Below are positions 46,387 to 54,868 of a stretch of DNA of 57,960 nucleotides, in pieces (position 1 is the stretch's first letter; each line of letters begins with the position of its first letter). The stretch lies in assembly GCA_017411805.1 (NCBI GenBank), contig JAFQPI010000044.1:1-57960 (forward strand), written 5' to 3'. The notes beneath the pieces are model-generated. The model ran no database searches. It was not told the origin of the DNA and saw nothing but the letters and a program-made list of their open reading frames with translations. The DNA is from Clostridia bacterium (lineage in GTDB: Bacteria; Bacillota; Clostridia; Oscillospirales; CAG-272). The position numbers were made by a program, and so were the translations under genes.

Positions 46387-47802
46387 ATGGCAAAGGCAAA
46401 TATGTCGCTCACACGTAACCCCATGCCCAACCAGGATCCTCTGGTTCGTGCACATAACTTCAGCGAGGTTGCTCTCGGTTATTCCGAAGAGACCGCTATC
46501 GACGAGGCTATGAGATGCCTTAACTGCAAGCATATGCCCTGCGTTGACGGCTGCCCCGTTAAGATACATATCCCCGAGTTCATCGGAAAGATCAAGGAAG
46601 GCGACTTCGAGGGCGCATACCAGATCATTTCGAAGTCCTCCTCGCTCCCCGCAGTTTGCGGACGCGTATGTCCTCAGGAGACACAGTGCGAGTCCAAGTG
46701 CGTTCGCGGTATCAAGGGTGAATCGGTTGGTATCGGACGTCTTGAGAGATTCGTTGCTGACTGGCACAACACATTCGCTACCGAGTCTCCCGTTCGTCCC
46801 GAGTCGAACGGCCACCGTGTTGCTGTAGTCGGCTCCGGCCCCTCCGGCCTTACCTGCGCGGGCGACCTCGCAAAGAAGGGCTATGAGGTAACAGTTTACG
46901 AGGCGCTCCACACCGCAGGCGGCGTTCTTGTTTACGGTATTCCCGAGTTCCGTCTTCCCAAGGCTATCGTTGCCAAGGAAGTTGATACTCTCGAGAAGCT
47001 CGGCGTAAAGGTCGAGACAAACGTAGTTATCGGTAAGACTCTTACCGTTGACGAGCTCTTCGGCATGGGATACGAGGCTGTATTTATCGGCTCGGGCGCA
47101 GGTCTTCCCAACTTCATGGGCATCCCCGGCGAGTCCTACAAGGGCGTTTATTCCGCAAACGAGTTCCTTACCAGATCCAACCTTATGAAGGCATACCTCG
47201 ACAACCCCGAGACTCCCATTATGAAGGGCGGCAAGGTTGCTGTCGTCGGCGGCGGTAACGTTGCTATGGACGCTGCAAGAACCGCACTCCGTCTCGGCGC
47301 TGAGAAGGTATATATCGTTTACCGTCGTTCGATGGAAGAGCTTCCCGCACGTAAGGAAGAGGTTGAGCACGCTGAGGAAGAGGGAATCGAATTCCGTCTT
47401 CTTTGCAACCCCACCGAGATCATCGGCTACAACAACCCCGAGGATCCCCGCGATCCCAAGAACGGCTTCGTTACCGGCATGAAGTGTGTTAAGATGGAGC
47501 TTGGCGAGCCCGACGCAAAGGGACGCCGCCGCCCCGTTGTTATCGAGGGTAGCGAGTTCGAAATCGAAGTTGACACCGTTGTTATCTCCATCGGTACCTC
47601 TCCCAACCCGCTGATCAAGTCCACCACAGAGGGACTTGAGGTTAACGCACACGGCGGTATCATCGTCAACGAGGACGGACTTTCCTCCCGTAACGCTGTC
47701 TATGCGGGCGGCGACGTTGTAACCGGTGCAGCAACCGTTATCTCCGCTATGGGCGCAGGTAAGACAGCAGCTAAGGCAATCGACGAGTATCTTTCCAAGT
47801 AA
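46387..47802 (+). CDS. nfnB: NfnB, NADPH-binding large subunit
   Basis: A 471-residue FAD/[4Fe-4S] subunit resembling the small chain of glutamate synthase. N-terminal Fe-S domain (RCLNCKHMPCVDGCPVKIHIPEF, CGRVCPQETQCESKCVRG), FAD motif VAVVGSGPSGLTCAGDLAKKGYEVTVYE, NADPH motif VAVVGGGNVAMDAARTALRLGAEKVYIVYRRSMEELPAR, C-terminal VYAGGDVVTGAATVISAMGAGKTAAKAI. No glutamate synthase large subunit is near and nfnA is directly upstream, which settles the assignment. Confidence 0.93.
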   Translation: MAKANMSLTRNPMPNQDPLVRAHNFSEVALGYSEETAIDEAMRCLNCKHMPCVDGCPVKIHIPEFIGKIKEGDFEGAYQIISKSSSLPAVCGRVCPQETQCESKCVRGIKGESVGIGRLERFVADWHNTFATESPVRPESNGHRVAVVGSGPSGLTCAGDLAKKGYEVTVYEALHTAGGVLVYGIPEFRLPKAIVAKEVDTLEKLGVKVETNVVIGKTLTVDELFGMGYEAVFIGSGAGLPNFMGIPGESYKGVYSANEFLTRSNLMKAYLDNPETPIMKGGKVAVVGGGNVAMDAARTALRLGAEKVYIVYRRSMEELPARKEEVEHAEEEGIEFRLLCNPTEIIGYNNPEDPRDPKNGFVTGMKCVKMELGEPDAKGRRRPVVIEGSEFEIEVDTVVISIGTSPNPLIKSTTEGLEVNAHGGIIVNEDGLSSRNAVYAGGDVVTGAATVISAMGAGKTAAKAIDEYLSK

Positions 47803-47807
47803 TACTT

Positions 47808-47871
47808 AAGGCAATACCGCACAAATTCGTGACGGTACACATTCACCATCAGAATTGTGCGGTATTGCCTT
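47808..47871 (+). terminator. Large hairpin terminator after nfnB
   Basis: A 17-bp perfect stem AAGGCAATACCGCACAA / TTGTGCGGTATTGCCTT with a 30-nt loop, then TGATTCTT. A second hairpin (TTCTTCCGTGGC / GCCACGGAAGAA, 47876-47912) follows without a T-run. No clear promoter for the hydrogenase operon was seen in 47913-47980. Confidence 0.7.
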
Positions 47872-47980
47872 TGATTCTTCCGTGGCTGCAATAATTTCGG
47901 CCACGGAAGAATGCTTATAGGGTGATTTTCCCAGAAAAATTTTGCGCGGCAACTTCGCGCCAATAATAAAGGAGAACAAA

Positions 47981-48457
47981 ATGAGCAGTTCTTTCGATTT
48001 CACCGTGGTGGATCAGGTCCTGTCCGCCAACAATAATAGCTCACAGTATATTATTGCCATTCTTCAGGACATTCAGGAGCACTATCGCTACCTCCCCCGC
48101 GAGATCGTTCCCTACCTTTCCGAAAAGCTCGGAATGAGCGAGGCGAAGATCTACAGTATCGCAACCTTCTATGAGAACTTTTCCTTCGAGCCGAAGGGCA
48201 AGTACGTCATCAAGGTCTGCGACGGAACGGCGTGCCACGTGCGTCATTCCACACCCGTACTTGAGGCTCTCTGGAAGGAGCTCGGACTCTCCAAGGAGAA
48301 GCACACCACCGACGACCTTATGTTTACCGTTGAGACAGTCTCCTGCCTCGGCGCATGCGGTCTCGCACCGACAATGATGGTAAACGAGCAGGTCTACGCC
48401 GCAATGACACCCGAAAAGGTTCTGGCGGTACTTGAAGAATTGAGAGGTAGAGGCTGA
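47981..48457 (+). CDS. hydC: HydC, NuoE-like subunit of bifurcating hydrogenase
   Basis: A 158-residue thioredoxin-fold [2Fe-2S] protein. Ligand Cys in CDGTACHVR and CLGACGLAP; the family helix YLPREIVPYLSEKLGMSEAKIYSIATFYENF is clear. With HydB and HydA it forms an enzyme that makes H2 from NADH and reduced ferredoxin together, or runs in reverse. The ATG at 47981 follows AAAGGAG. Its stop overlaps the hydB start as TGATG. Confidence 0.93.
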   Translation: MSSSFDFTVVDQVLSANNNSSQYIIAILQDIQEHYRYLPREIVPYLSEKLGMSEAKIYSIATFYENFSFEPKGKYVIKVCDGTACHVRHSTPVLEALWKELGLSKEKHTTDDLMFTVETVSCLGACGLAPTMMVNEQVYAAMTPEKVLAVLEELRGRG

Positions 48458-50343
48458 TGATCAAGACACAGAACGAGCTTTCTATCGCCCGCAACGAGGC
48501 AGTCAAGATTCTCGGAAGCTATGATTGCCGTATTCTCGTCTGCTCGGGCACCGGTTGTATCGCTACCGGTTCTAACAAGATCTATGAAATCTTCGCCGAT
48601 CTCGTCCGCGAGACTCCCGGCGTTACACTTGAGTTCGCGCCCCACGATGCCAAGGAGCATGAGGAGCTTGTCGGCGTAAAGAAGACGGGCTGCCAGGGCT
48701 GCTGCGAGCTCGGTCCGCTCGTCCGTATTCAGAAGGGCGAGCGTGTCGTTCAGTACGTAAAGGTACAGCCGGACGACTGCAAGACCATTTTTGAGAAGTC
48801 GGTCCTCGGCGACGAGATCATCGAATCCCTGCTTTATCACAAGGCAGGCGAGGCGTTTGTCCGTCCCGACGAGATCCCCTTCATTGCAAAGCAGACCCGT
48901 ATGGTTCTTGAGAACTGCGGTCACTTTGACAGCGAATCTCTCGACGAATACATAGCCGCAGGCGGCTTCAAGGCTCTTGAGAAGGCAATGTTCGAGATGA
49001 GCCGCGACGACGTTATCGAGGAGATCGATAAGTCGGGTCTCCGCGGACGCGGAGGCGGAGGCTTCCCCGCAGGCAGAAAGTGGAAGCAGGTAGCAAGCCA
49101 GAAGGAGCCCGTCCGTTACGTTGTTTGTAACGGTGACGAGGGCGACCCCGGCGCATTTATGGACGGCTCGGTAATGGAGGGCGACCCCTACAAGCTTATC
49201 GAGGGTATGATGATCGCGGCATACGCGGTCAGAGCGGAGAACGGTTATATCTACGTTCGTGCCGAGTACCCGATGAGCGTAAGCCGTCTCAAGCTCGCTA
49301 TCAAGACGCTCGAGGAGAGAGGTCTTCTCGGCGACAATATTATGGGCACCGATTTCAATTTCCATATGCATATCAACCGCGGCGCAGGCGCGTTCGTCTG
49401 CGGCGAGGGCTCTGCTCTGACCGCATCCATCGAGGGTAACCGCGGTTTCCCGAGAGTTAAGCCTCCCCGTACGGTTGAGCACGGACTTTTCGATAAGCCC
49501 ACAGTACTCAATAACGTTGAGACCTATGCAAACGTACCGAAGATCATAGAGATGGGCGCGGATTGGTATCGCACCATCGGTACCGAGAACAGCTCGGGCT
49601 GTAAGACCTTCTCGCTGACCGGCGCGATCGAAAACACGGGTCTTATTGAGGTTCCCATGGGAACCACCCTCCGCGAGGTCATCTTTGACATCGGCGGCGG
49701 TATGAAGAACGGCGCGGAGTTCAAGGCAGTTCAGATCGGCGGACCTTCGGGTGCTTGCCTTACCAAGGAACACCTTGATATGCCCCTCGACTTCGACACC
49801 CTCAAGAAGGTTGGCGCAATGGTCGGCTCGGGCGGTCTCGTTGTTATGGACGAGAGCACCTGTATGGTCGAAGTTGCACGCTTCTTTATGAACTTTACAC
49901 AGAACGAGTCCTGCGGTAAGTGCGTACCCTGCCGTGAGGGCACGAAGAGAATGCTTGAGATCCTCGAGCGCATTGTTGCGGGCGAGGGAAGAGACGGCGA
50001 CATCGAGCTCCTTCTTGAGCTTGCAGAGACTATCTCCGCAACCGCACTCTGCGGTCTCGGAAAGTCCGCGCCTTCTCCCGTTGTCAGCACTATCAAGAAC
50101 TTCCGCCACGAATACGAGGCGCATATCTACGAGAAGAGATGTCCCGCGGGCGCATGCCAGAAGCTCAAGAGATTCTATATCGACCCCGAGCTTTGTAAGG
50201 GTTGCTCTAAGTGCGCGCGTCAGTGTCCCGTCGGCGCGATCAGCGGTAAGATCAAGGAGCCCTTCTCGATCGATCTTGAGAAGTGCATCCGTTGCGGAAG
50301 CTGTATCTCTGCCTGCCCGTTCGGCGCAATTAAGGAGGGTTAA
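48457..50343 (+). CDS. hydB: HydB, NuoF-like NADH-binding subunit
   Basis: A 628-residue flavoprotein. N-terminal [2Fe-2S] thioredoxin-like domain (RILVCSGTGCIATGSNKI, GCQGCCELGPLVRI), NuoF core with FMN/NADH site (GLRGRGGGGFPAGRKW, VCNGDEGDPGAFMD) and 4Fe-4S ligands (ESCGKCVPCREGTKRM), then two C-terminal ferredoxin sites (CKGCSKCARQCPVGAIS; CIRCGSCISACPFGAIKEG). It is the presumed bifurcation site of HydABC. Two bases separate it from hydA. Confidence 0.94.
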   Translation: MIKTQNELSIARNEAVKILGSYDCRILVCSGTGCIATGSNKIYEIFADLVRETPGVTLEFAPHDAKEHEELVGVKKTGCQGCCELGPLVRIQKGERVVQYVKVQPDDCKTIFEKSVLGDEIIESLLYHKAGEAFVRPDEIPFIAKQTRMVLENCGHFDSESLDEYIAAGGFKALEKAMFEMSRDDVIEEIDKSGLRGRGGGGFPAGRKWKQVASQKEPVRYVVCNGDEGDPGAFMDGSVMEGDPYKLIEGMMIAAYAVRAENGYIYVRAEYPMSVSRLKLAIKTLEERGLLGDNIMGTDFNFHMHINRGAGAFVCGEGSALTASIEGNRGFPRVKPPRTVEHGLFDKPTVLNNVETYANVPKIIEMGADWYRTIGTENSSGCKTFSLTGAIENTGLIEVPMGTTLREVIFDIGGGMKNGAEFKAVQIGGPSGACLTKEHLDMPLDFDTLKKVGAMVGSGGLVVMDESTCMVEVARFFMNFTQNESCGKCVPCREGTKRMLEILERIVAGEGRDGDIELLLELAETISATALCGLGKSAPSPVVSTIKNFRHEYEAHIYEKRCPAGACQKLKRFYIDPELCKGCSKCARQCPVGAISGKIKEPFSIDLEKCIRCGSCISACPFGAIKEG

Positions 50344-50345
50344 TC

Positions 50346-52040
50346 ATGAGCGAAAAGCAGTATATGACAATAGACGGTATTCCCGTAGAAATAAACGGCG
50401 AGAAGAATATTCTCGAGCTTTGCCAGAAGATCGGCGTCAAGATGCCCACCTTCTGCTACCACTCCGATCTTTCGATCTACGGTGCTTGCCGTATGTGTAT
50501 GGTAGAGAACAAGTGGGGCGGCATTGAGGCTGCCTGCTCGACTCCTCCCCGCGCGGGAATGGAGATCAAGACAAACACCGAGCGTCTCCGCCGTTACCGT
50601 AAGAACATCCTCGAGCTCCTGCTCGCTAACCATTGCCGCGATTGCACGGTTTGCGAGAACAACCAGAAGTGCAAGCTCCAGGATCTTGCGATGCGCTTCA
50701 ACATTGAGGGCGTTCGTTTCCCGAACCGCGCAAAGTCGACAAAGAACGACGATACCTCGTCGGTCTGCATCGTCCGCGACGCGGGCAAGTGTATTCTCTG
50801 CGGCGACTGCGTAAGAGTTTGTAACGAGATCCAGAACGTCGGCGCGATCGATTTCGCTCACCGCGGCTCGAAGATGGTCATCTCGACCGCATTCGGCAAG
50901 CCTCTCGCGGAATCTCCCTGCGTAGGATGCGGCCAGTGTGCGGCTGTTTGTCCCACCGGCGCGATCGTTGTAAAGAACAATATCAAGTGCGTTTGGGAGG
51001 CTATCTCGAACCCGAACGTCAGAACAAGCGTGCAGATCGCTCCCGCAGTCCGCGTTGCGATCGGCAAGGAGCTTAAGTGCCAGGATGGCGAGAACGTAAT
51101 GGGCAAGATCGTTGCCGCGCTCCGCCGTATGGGCTTTGACGAGATCTACGACACCACTCTCTCCGCCGATCTCACCGTTATGGAGGAGACTGCAGAGTTC
51201 ATCGAACGCCTTGAAAACGGCGGTAAGCTCCCGCTCATCACATCCTGCTGTCCCGGCTGGATCCAGTATGCGGAGAAGAAGCATCCCGAGTTCCTCGAGA
51301 ATATCTCCACCTGCCGCTCACCCATGCAGATGATGGGATCCCTCGTCAAGGATCAAAATAAGGACAAGGAACAGAAGATGTTCCATGTCGCGATTATGCC
51401 CTGTACCGCCAAGAAGTTCGAGGCTTCTCGCCCCGAATTTATGAAGGACGGAGAGCCCGACGTTGATGCAGTTATCACGACACAGGAGCTCATCCTTATG
51501 ATCAAGGAATCGGGTCTCGTATTCGACGAGCTCGAGCCCGAGGCAGTTGATATGCCCTTTGGTACCGTTTCGGGTGCGGGCGTTATCTTCGGTGTAACCG
51601 GAGGCGTTACCGAGGCGGTCCTCCGCCGTGTATCCGAGAGCAAGTCTCGTGCGTCTCTCCTTCAGGCTGCAAACGCAGGTCAGCGCGGTATGGAAGGTAT
51701 AAAGGAATTCTATCTGCCCTACGGTGACCGTCAGCTCCACATCGCCGTTGTCAGTGGTCTTGGCAACGCAGAGAGAGTTCTCCTCCGCGCATCCGCAGGC
51801 GAGCATTTCGACTTCATCGAGATCATGGCTTGTCCCGGCGGCTGTGTAAACGGCGGCGGTCAGCCCTATTTCAGCAACGCTAAGGAAGCAAGAAGCAAGG
51901 GACTCTACGAGGCAGACAGAATGCTCAGCATTCGCCGCTCGCAGGAGAATCCCGTTGTAAACTCTGTTTACAAGAAGATCATCAAGGATCGCGCTCACGA
52001 GCTTCTCCACGTTCATTACACCGCAAAGAAAGACGACTAA
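50346..52040 (+). CDS. hydA: HydA, [FeFe] hydrogenase catalytic subunit (group A, bifurcating)
   Basis: A 564-residue [FeFe] hydrogenase. N-terminal [2Fe-2S] domain (CYHSDLSIYGACRMCMVE), a His/Cys 4Fe-4S site (HCRDCTVCENNQKC), two ferredoxin sites (CILCGDCVRVC; CVGCGQCAAVCPTGA), then the H-cluster motifs TSCCPGWIQYAE (L1), MPCTAKKFEA (L2) and MACPGGCVNGGGQPY (L3). It makes or consumes H2 in the HydABC complex. Length and order match trimeric bifurcating enzymes. No maturation genes (hydE, F, G) are in the window. Confidence 0.95.
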   Translation: MSEKQYMTIDGIPVEINGEKNILELCQKIGVKMPTFCYHSDLSIYGACRMCMVENKWGGIEAACSTPPRAGMEIKTNTERLRRYRKNILELLLANHCRDCTVCENNQKCKLQDLAMRFNIEGVRFPNRAKSTKNDDTSSVCIVRDAGKCILCGDCVRVCNEIQNVGAIDFAHRGSKMVISTAFGKPLAESPCVGCGQCAAVCPTGAIVVKNNIKCVWEAISNPNVRTSVQIAPAVRVAIGKELKCQDGENVMGKIVAALRRMGFDEIYDTTLSADLTVMEETAEFIERLENGGKLPLITSCCPGWIQYAEKKHPEFLENISTCRSPMQMMGSLVKDQNKDKEQKMFHVAIMPCTAKKFEASRPEFMKDGEPDVDAVITTQELILMIKESGLVFDELEPEAVDMPFGTVSGAGVIFGVTGGVTEAVLRRVSESKSRASLLQAANAGQRGMEGIKEFYLPYGDRQLHIAVVSGLGNAERVLLRASAGEHFDFIEIMACPGGCVNGGGQPYFSNAKEARSKGLYEADRMLSIRRSQENPVVNSVYKKIIKDRAHELLHVHYTAKKDD

Positions 52041-52054
52041 TAATAATAATATCT

Positions 52055-52079
52055 GCGGCGGCTTTGCCGCCGCAGACTT
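52055..52079 (+). terminator. Hairpin between the two hydrogenase genes (attenuator-like)
   Basis: An 11-bp stem TCTGCGGCGGC / GCCGCCGCAGA with a TTT loop, no T-run. It may weaken rather than end transcription into the second hydrogenase gene. Confidence 0.55.
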
Positions 52080-52094
52080 ACTGTAAGGTAAAAA

Positions 52095-53510
52095 ATGCGA
52101 AAATTCGACACAAAAGTACAACATCTGAAATATAAGGTACTCCGCGAGGTAGCGCGCCTTGCCTGGAACGGAACTCTTCTTGAGAATTGCATCGACATTC
52201 CGAAGACGATCGTTCCCGGAAACGAGCCGACGATGCGTTGCTGCGTTTACAAAGAGCGCGCTATCCTCGGCGAGAGAGTTAAGCTTGCCATTGGCGGTGA
52301 CAGACAGAATCCCAACGTCATCGAGGTCATTGAGATCGCGTGCGACGAGTGTCCCGTGAGCGGATACGAGGTGACCAATGCCTGCCGCGGATGCCTTGCG
52401 CACCGTTGCGAGGACGTCTGCAAGAAGGGTGCGCTCTCCTTTGACGAAAATCACGTTGCGCATATCGACAAGACAAAGTGCGTTGAGTGCGGAGCCTGCG
52501 CGAAGGTCTGCCCCTATACCGCGATAGTCAAGCGCACACGTCCCTGCCAGAACGCATGTAAGGTCAAGGCGATCTCTATGAACGAGCAAAAGGCGGCTCT
52601 TATCGACAACAACAAGTGCATCCGTTGCGGTGCCTGCGTTTATCAGTGCCCCTTCGGCGCGATCTCGGATAAATCCTACATCGTGGACGTCGTCCGGATG
52701 CTCAAGAATAAGGGTGAATATAAGGTCTACGCAATGGTTGCTCCGTCGATCGCGAGCCAATTTACCTACGCGAAGAACGGTCAGGTCATCACGGGTCTAT
52801 ACGAGCTCGGCTTTGACCGCATAGTTGAGGCGGCTCTGGGGGCGGATATGGTCGCGCTTGCCGAGTCGCGCGAGCTTGCGGAGAAGGGCTTCCTAACATC
52901 GTCTTGCTGTCCTGCGTTTGTTACTTATATCAATTCCGCGTTCCCGAATCTGAAGCAGCTCATCTCGCACAACCCCTCCCCCATGGCACTTCTCGCAAAG
53001 CATATCAAGGAAAAGGATCCCGATGCAAAGGTCATATTTGTCGGACCTTGCACCGCAAAGAAGGGAGAGGCACAGCGCCAGGAGGTCAAGCCCTACGTCG
53101 ACGCGGTCATTACCTTTGAGGAGCTTCAGGCTCTCTTTGACAGCCGCGATATCGATATTATGGCGCTTGACGAGACCTCTCTTTCCGATGCATCCTACTA
53201 CGGACGCATCTTTGCTCGCTCGGGCGGACTCGGAGAGGCTGTGGCGCAGGCTTTAGCGGAGCAGAATATTGATTTTGATCTTAAACCGATCACTTGCGAC
53301 GGTATCGAGGCTTGCCGTGTCGCGCTTCTGAAGAAGAATAAAAACCTCCTCGACGGCAATTTCATCGAGGGAATGGCTTGCGTCGGCGGCTGTATCGGCG
53401 GCGCGGGATGTTTGACCCACGGCGAAAAGAACAAAACCGAAGTGGATAAGTACGGCAAAGAGGCGATCGATAAAAGCATCAAAGATGCTGCAAAAAATGT
53501 AAAATGCTAA
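52095..53510 (+). CDS. Second [FeFe] hydrogenase, group B-like
   Basis: A 471-residue monomeric-type hydrogenase. An N-terminal Cys-rich region (CDECPVSGYEVTNACRGCLAHRCEDVCKKGAL), ferredoxin sites CVECGACAKVCP and CIRCGACVYQCPFGAI, and H-cluster motifs TSCCPAFVTYI (L1), GPCTAKKGEA (L2) and GMACVGGCIGGAG (L3). The L1 variant TSCCPAF and the short length distinguish it from the HydA next to it and fit group B. Its physiological direction is unknown. It follows hydA by 54 bases with a hairpin between and no promoter seen. The stop codon lies in a 7-bp repeat array. Confidence 0.9.
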   Translation: MRKFDTKVQHLKYKVLREVARLAWNGTLLENCIDIPKTIVPGNEPTMRCCVYKERAILGERVKLAIGGDRQNPNVIEVIEIACDECPVSGYEVTNACRGCLAHRCEDVCKKGALSFDENHVAHIDKTKCVECGACAKVCPYTAIVKRTRPCQNACKVKAISMNEQKAALIDNNKCIRCGACVYQCPFGAISDKSYIVDVVRMLKNKGEYKVYAMVAPSIASQFTYAKNGQVITGLYELGFDRIVEAALGADMVALAESRELAEKGFLTSSCCPAFVTYINSAFPNLKQLISHNPSPMALLAKHIKEKDPDAKVIFVGPCTAKKGEAQRQEVKPYVDAVITFEELQALFDSRDIDIMALDETSLSDASYYGRIFARSGGLGEAVAQALAEQNIDFDLKPITCDGIEACRVALLKKNKNLLDGNFIEGMACVGGCIGGAGCLTHGEKNKTEVDKYGKEAIDKSIKDAAKNVKC

Positions 53511-53548
53511 ATACAAAATGACCCGATAGTTCGTTCTGTCGGGTCATT
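53494..53548 (+). repeat. Heptad array over a stop codon, then terminator hairpin
   Basis: Units AAAATGT AAAATGC TAAATAC AAAATGA (53494-53521) span the hydrogenase stop codon. A hairpin AATGACCCGA / TCGGGTCATT (53517-53548) then TGTCTATT follows and probably terminates transcription. Confidence 0.8.
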
Positions 53549-53640
53549 GTCTATTACCGATGAATATTGTCGGGACAGTACGCTTTCCTGAATAATATCA
53601 CAATAGGCGTTAACGTGCATACTTTTTTTGTTTTCGGGGA

Positions 53641-53669
53641 TTTACAACGGGGAAAAAACATGGTATAAT
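53641..53669 (+). promoter_or_regulatory. Sigma-A promoter of the HAD/sirtuin/two-component operon
   Basis: TTTACA (53641-53646), 17-bp spacer, TATAAT (53664-53669), extended -10 TGG. Confidence 0.85.
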
Positions 53670-53695
53670 AAAATGAGATAATTTGGAGGTGTACC

Positions 53696-54868
53696 ATGTC
53701 AAGCAAGGTTTTTGAAAGAAGATATAAGGAGGATCGCCCGGTCCTTGCGATCTGCTATGATTTTGACAAGACTCTTTCGCCCGATGATATGCAGGCGCAG
53801 GGCTATATCCAGTCGGTCGGCTACGACGTGGGTGAATTCTGGAAAGAAACCAACGAGCTCGCGGAAGGAAATGAAATGGATCAGAACCTTGCGTATATGC
53901 TCAAAATGGTCAGAGAGGCAGAGGGGAATATTGTTTTCAGCCGCAAGACTCTTGAAGAATACGGCTCTCGGGTCACGCTTTTTCCCGGAGTTGAAAGCTG
54001 GTTTTCACGTATACGCAAATACGGCGCGGAAAAAGGCGTAATAATCGAGCACTATATCATCTCCTCGGGGCTTCGCGAGATGATCGAGGGTACGCGCGTT
54101 GCCGGCGAGTTTGAGAAGATATATGCAAGCTCATTTTATTACAACGAGCGCGGCATCGCGGTATGGCCTGCGCAGGTTATAAATTACACGAACAAGACCC
54201 AGTTCCTTTTCAGGATCGAAAAGGGCGTTCTTGACGTAAATGATACGACGGTCAATGATTCCTTCCCGCCCGAGGATATCCGAGTGCCCTTCAGAAATAT
54301 GGTCTATATCGGCGACAGCGACACCGACGTTCCCTGCATGAAGCTTGTCAATTCAAACGGCGGACATTCGATAGGCGTTTTCAATGCCGAGACGAAGGAC
54401 AAGACCAAGGTGCATAAGATGATGCGCGACCGCAGGATAAGATATTTCGTTCCGGCGGATTATACCGAGGGCTCTGAGCTTGACGTCCTCGTTAAGGCTA
54501 TTATCGACAGAACGGCAACGAACGAGGTCCTTGAGAGCATTTATTACGAATGCAAGCGCGAGAATGCCGATGCCGAAAGTCACAGCAGTGCCGATGAGCA
54601 AAGAAGAAGCGACCTTATCATGGCGCTTGAAGAGAGCCACAGCTTTGCGCAGACGCACAAGGTGATCGCCGAGCTTTCTGAAATATCCGAGTGGAGCGAT
54701 GAAGAAAAGGAAATATTGTTCGGTATCGCGCTTTCGAACAGCCAGGTCTATTATATTCTGTCCGATAGTGACGTGACCGAGTTTTATCGCATGCTTCTCT
54801 GCGATGCAAGGATATCCGACGCCGCGCTTGCGATCAAATCGGAAATAGAGAAAAAGGCATTACAATGA
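53696..54868 (+). CDS. HAD-superfamily phosphatase with C-terminal extension
   Basis: A 390-residue protein. Residues 14-280 form a HAD phosphatase domain: motif I YDFDKTLSP (nucleophile and acid Asp), motif II Ser in YIISSGLREMI, Lys of motif III in NKTQFLFRIEKG, motif IV VYIGDSDTDVPCM. The cap lies between motifs I and II, as in type I (phosphoserine-phosphatase-like) enzymes. The C-terminal ~110 residues are helical and charged, and not recognised. GGAGGTGTACC precedes the ATG. The stop overlaps the sirtuin start (ATGA), so a linked function is possible. The substrate cannot be predicted. Confidence 0.82.
   Translation: MSSKVFERRYKEDRPVLAICYDFDKTLSPDDMQAQGYIQSVGYDVGEFWKETNELAEGNEMDQNLAYMLKMVREAEGNIVFSRKTLEEYGSRVTLFPGVESWFSRIRKYGAEKGVIIEHYIISSGLREMIEGTRVAGEFEKIYASSFYYNERGIAVWPAQVINYTNKTQFLFRIEKGVLDVNDTTVNDSFPPEDIRVPFRNMVYIGDSDTDVPCMKLVNSNGGHSIGVFNAETKDKTKVHKMMRDRRIRYFVPADYTEGSELDVLVKAIIDRTATNEVLESIYYECKRENADAESHSSADEQRRSDLIMALEESHSFAQTHKVIAELSEISEWSDEEKEILFGIALSNSQVYYILSDSDVTEFYRMLLCDARISDAALAIKSEIEKKALQ

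Noticed and set aside
46387-47802. Glutamate synthase small chain
   Set aside because: NfnB and GltD are homologous, but nfnA precedes it by one base and no large glutamate synthase subunit is nearby.
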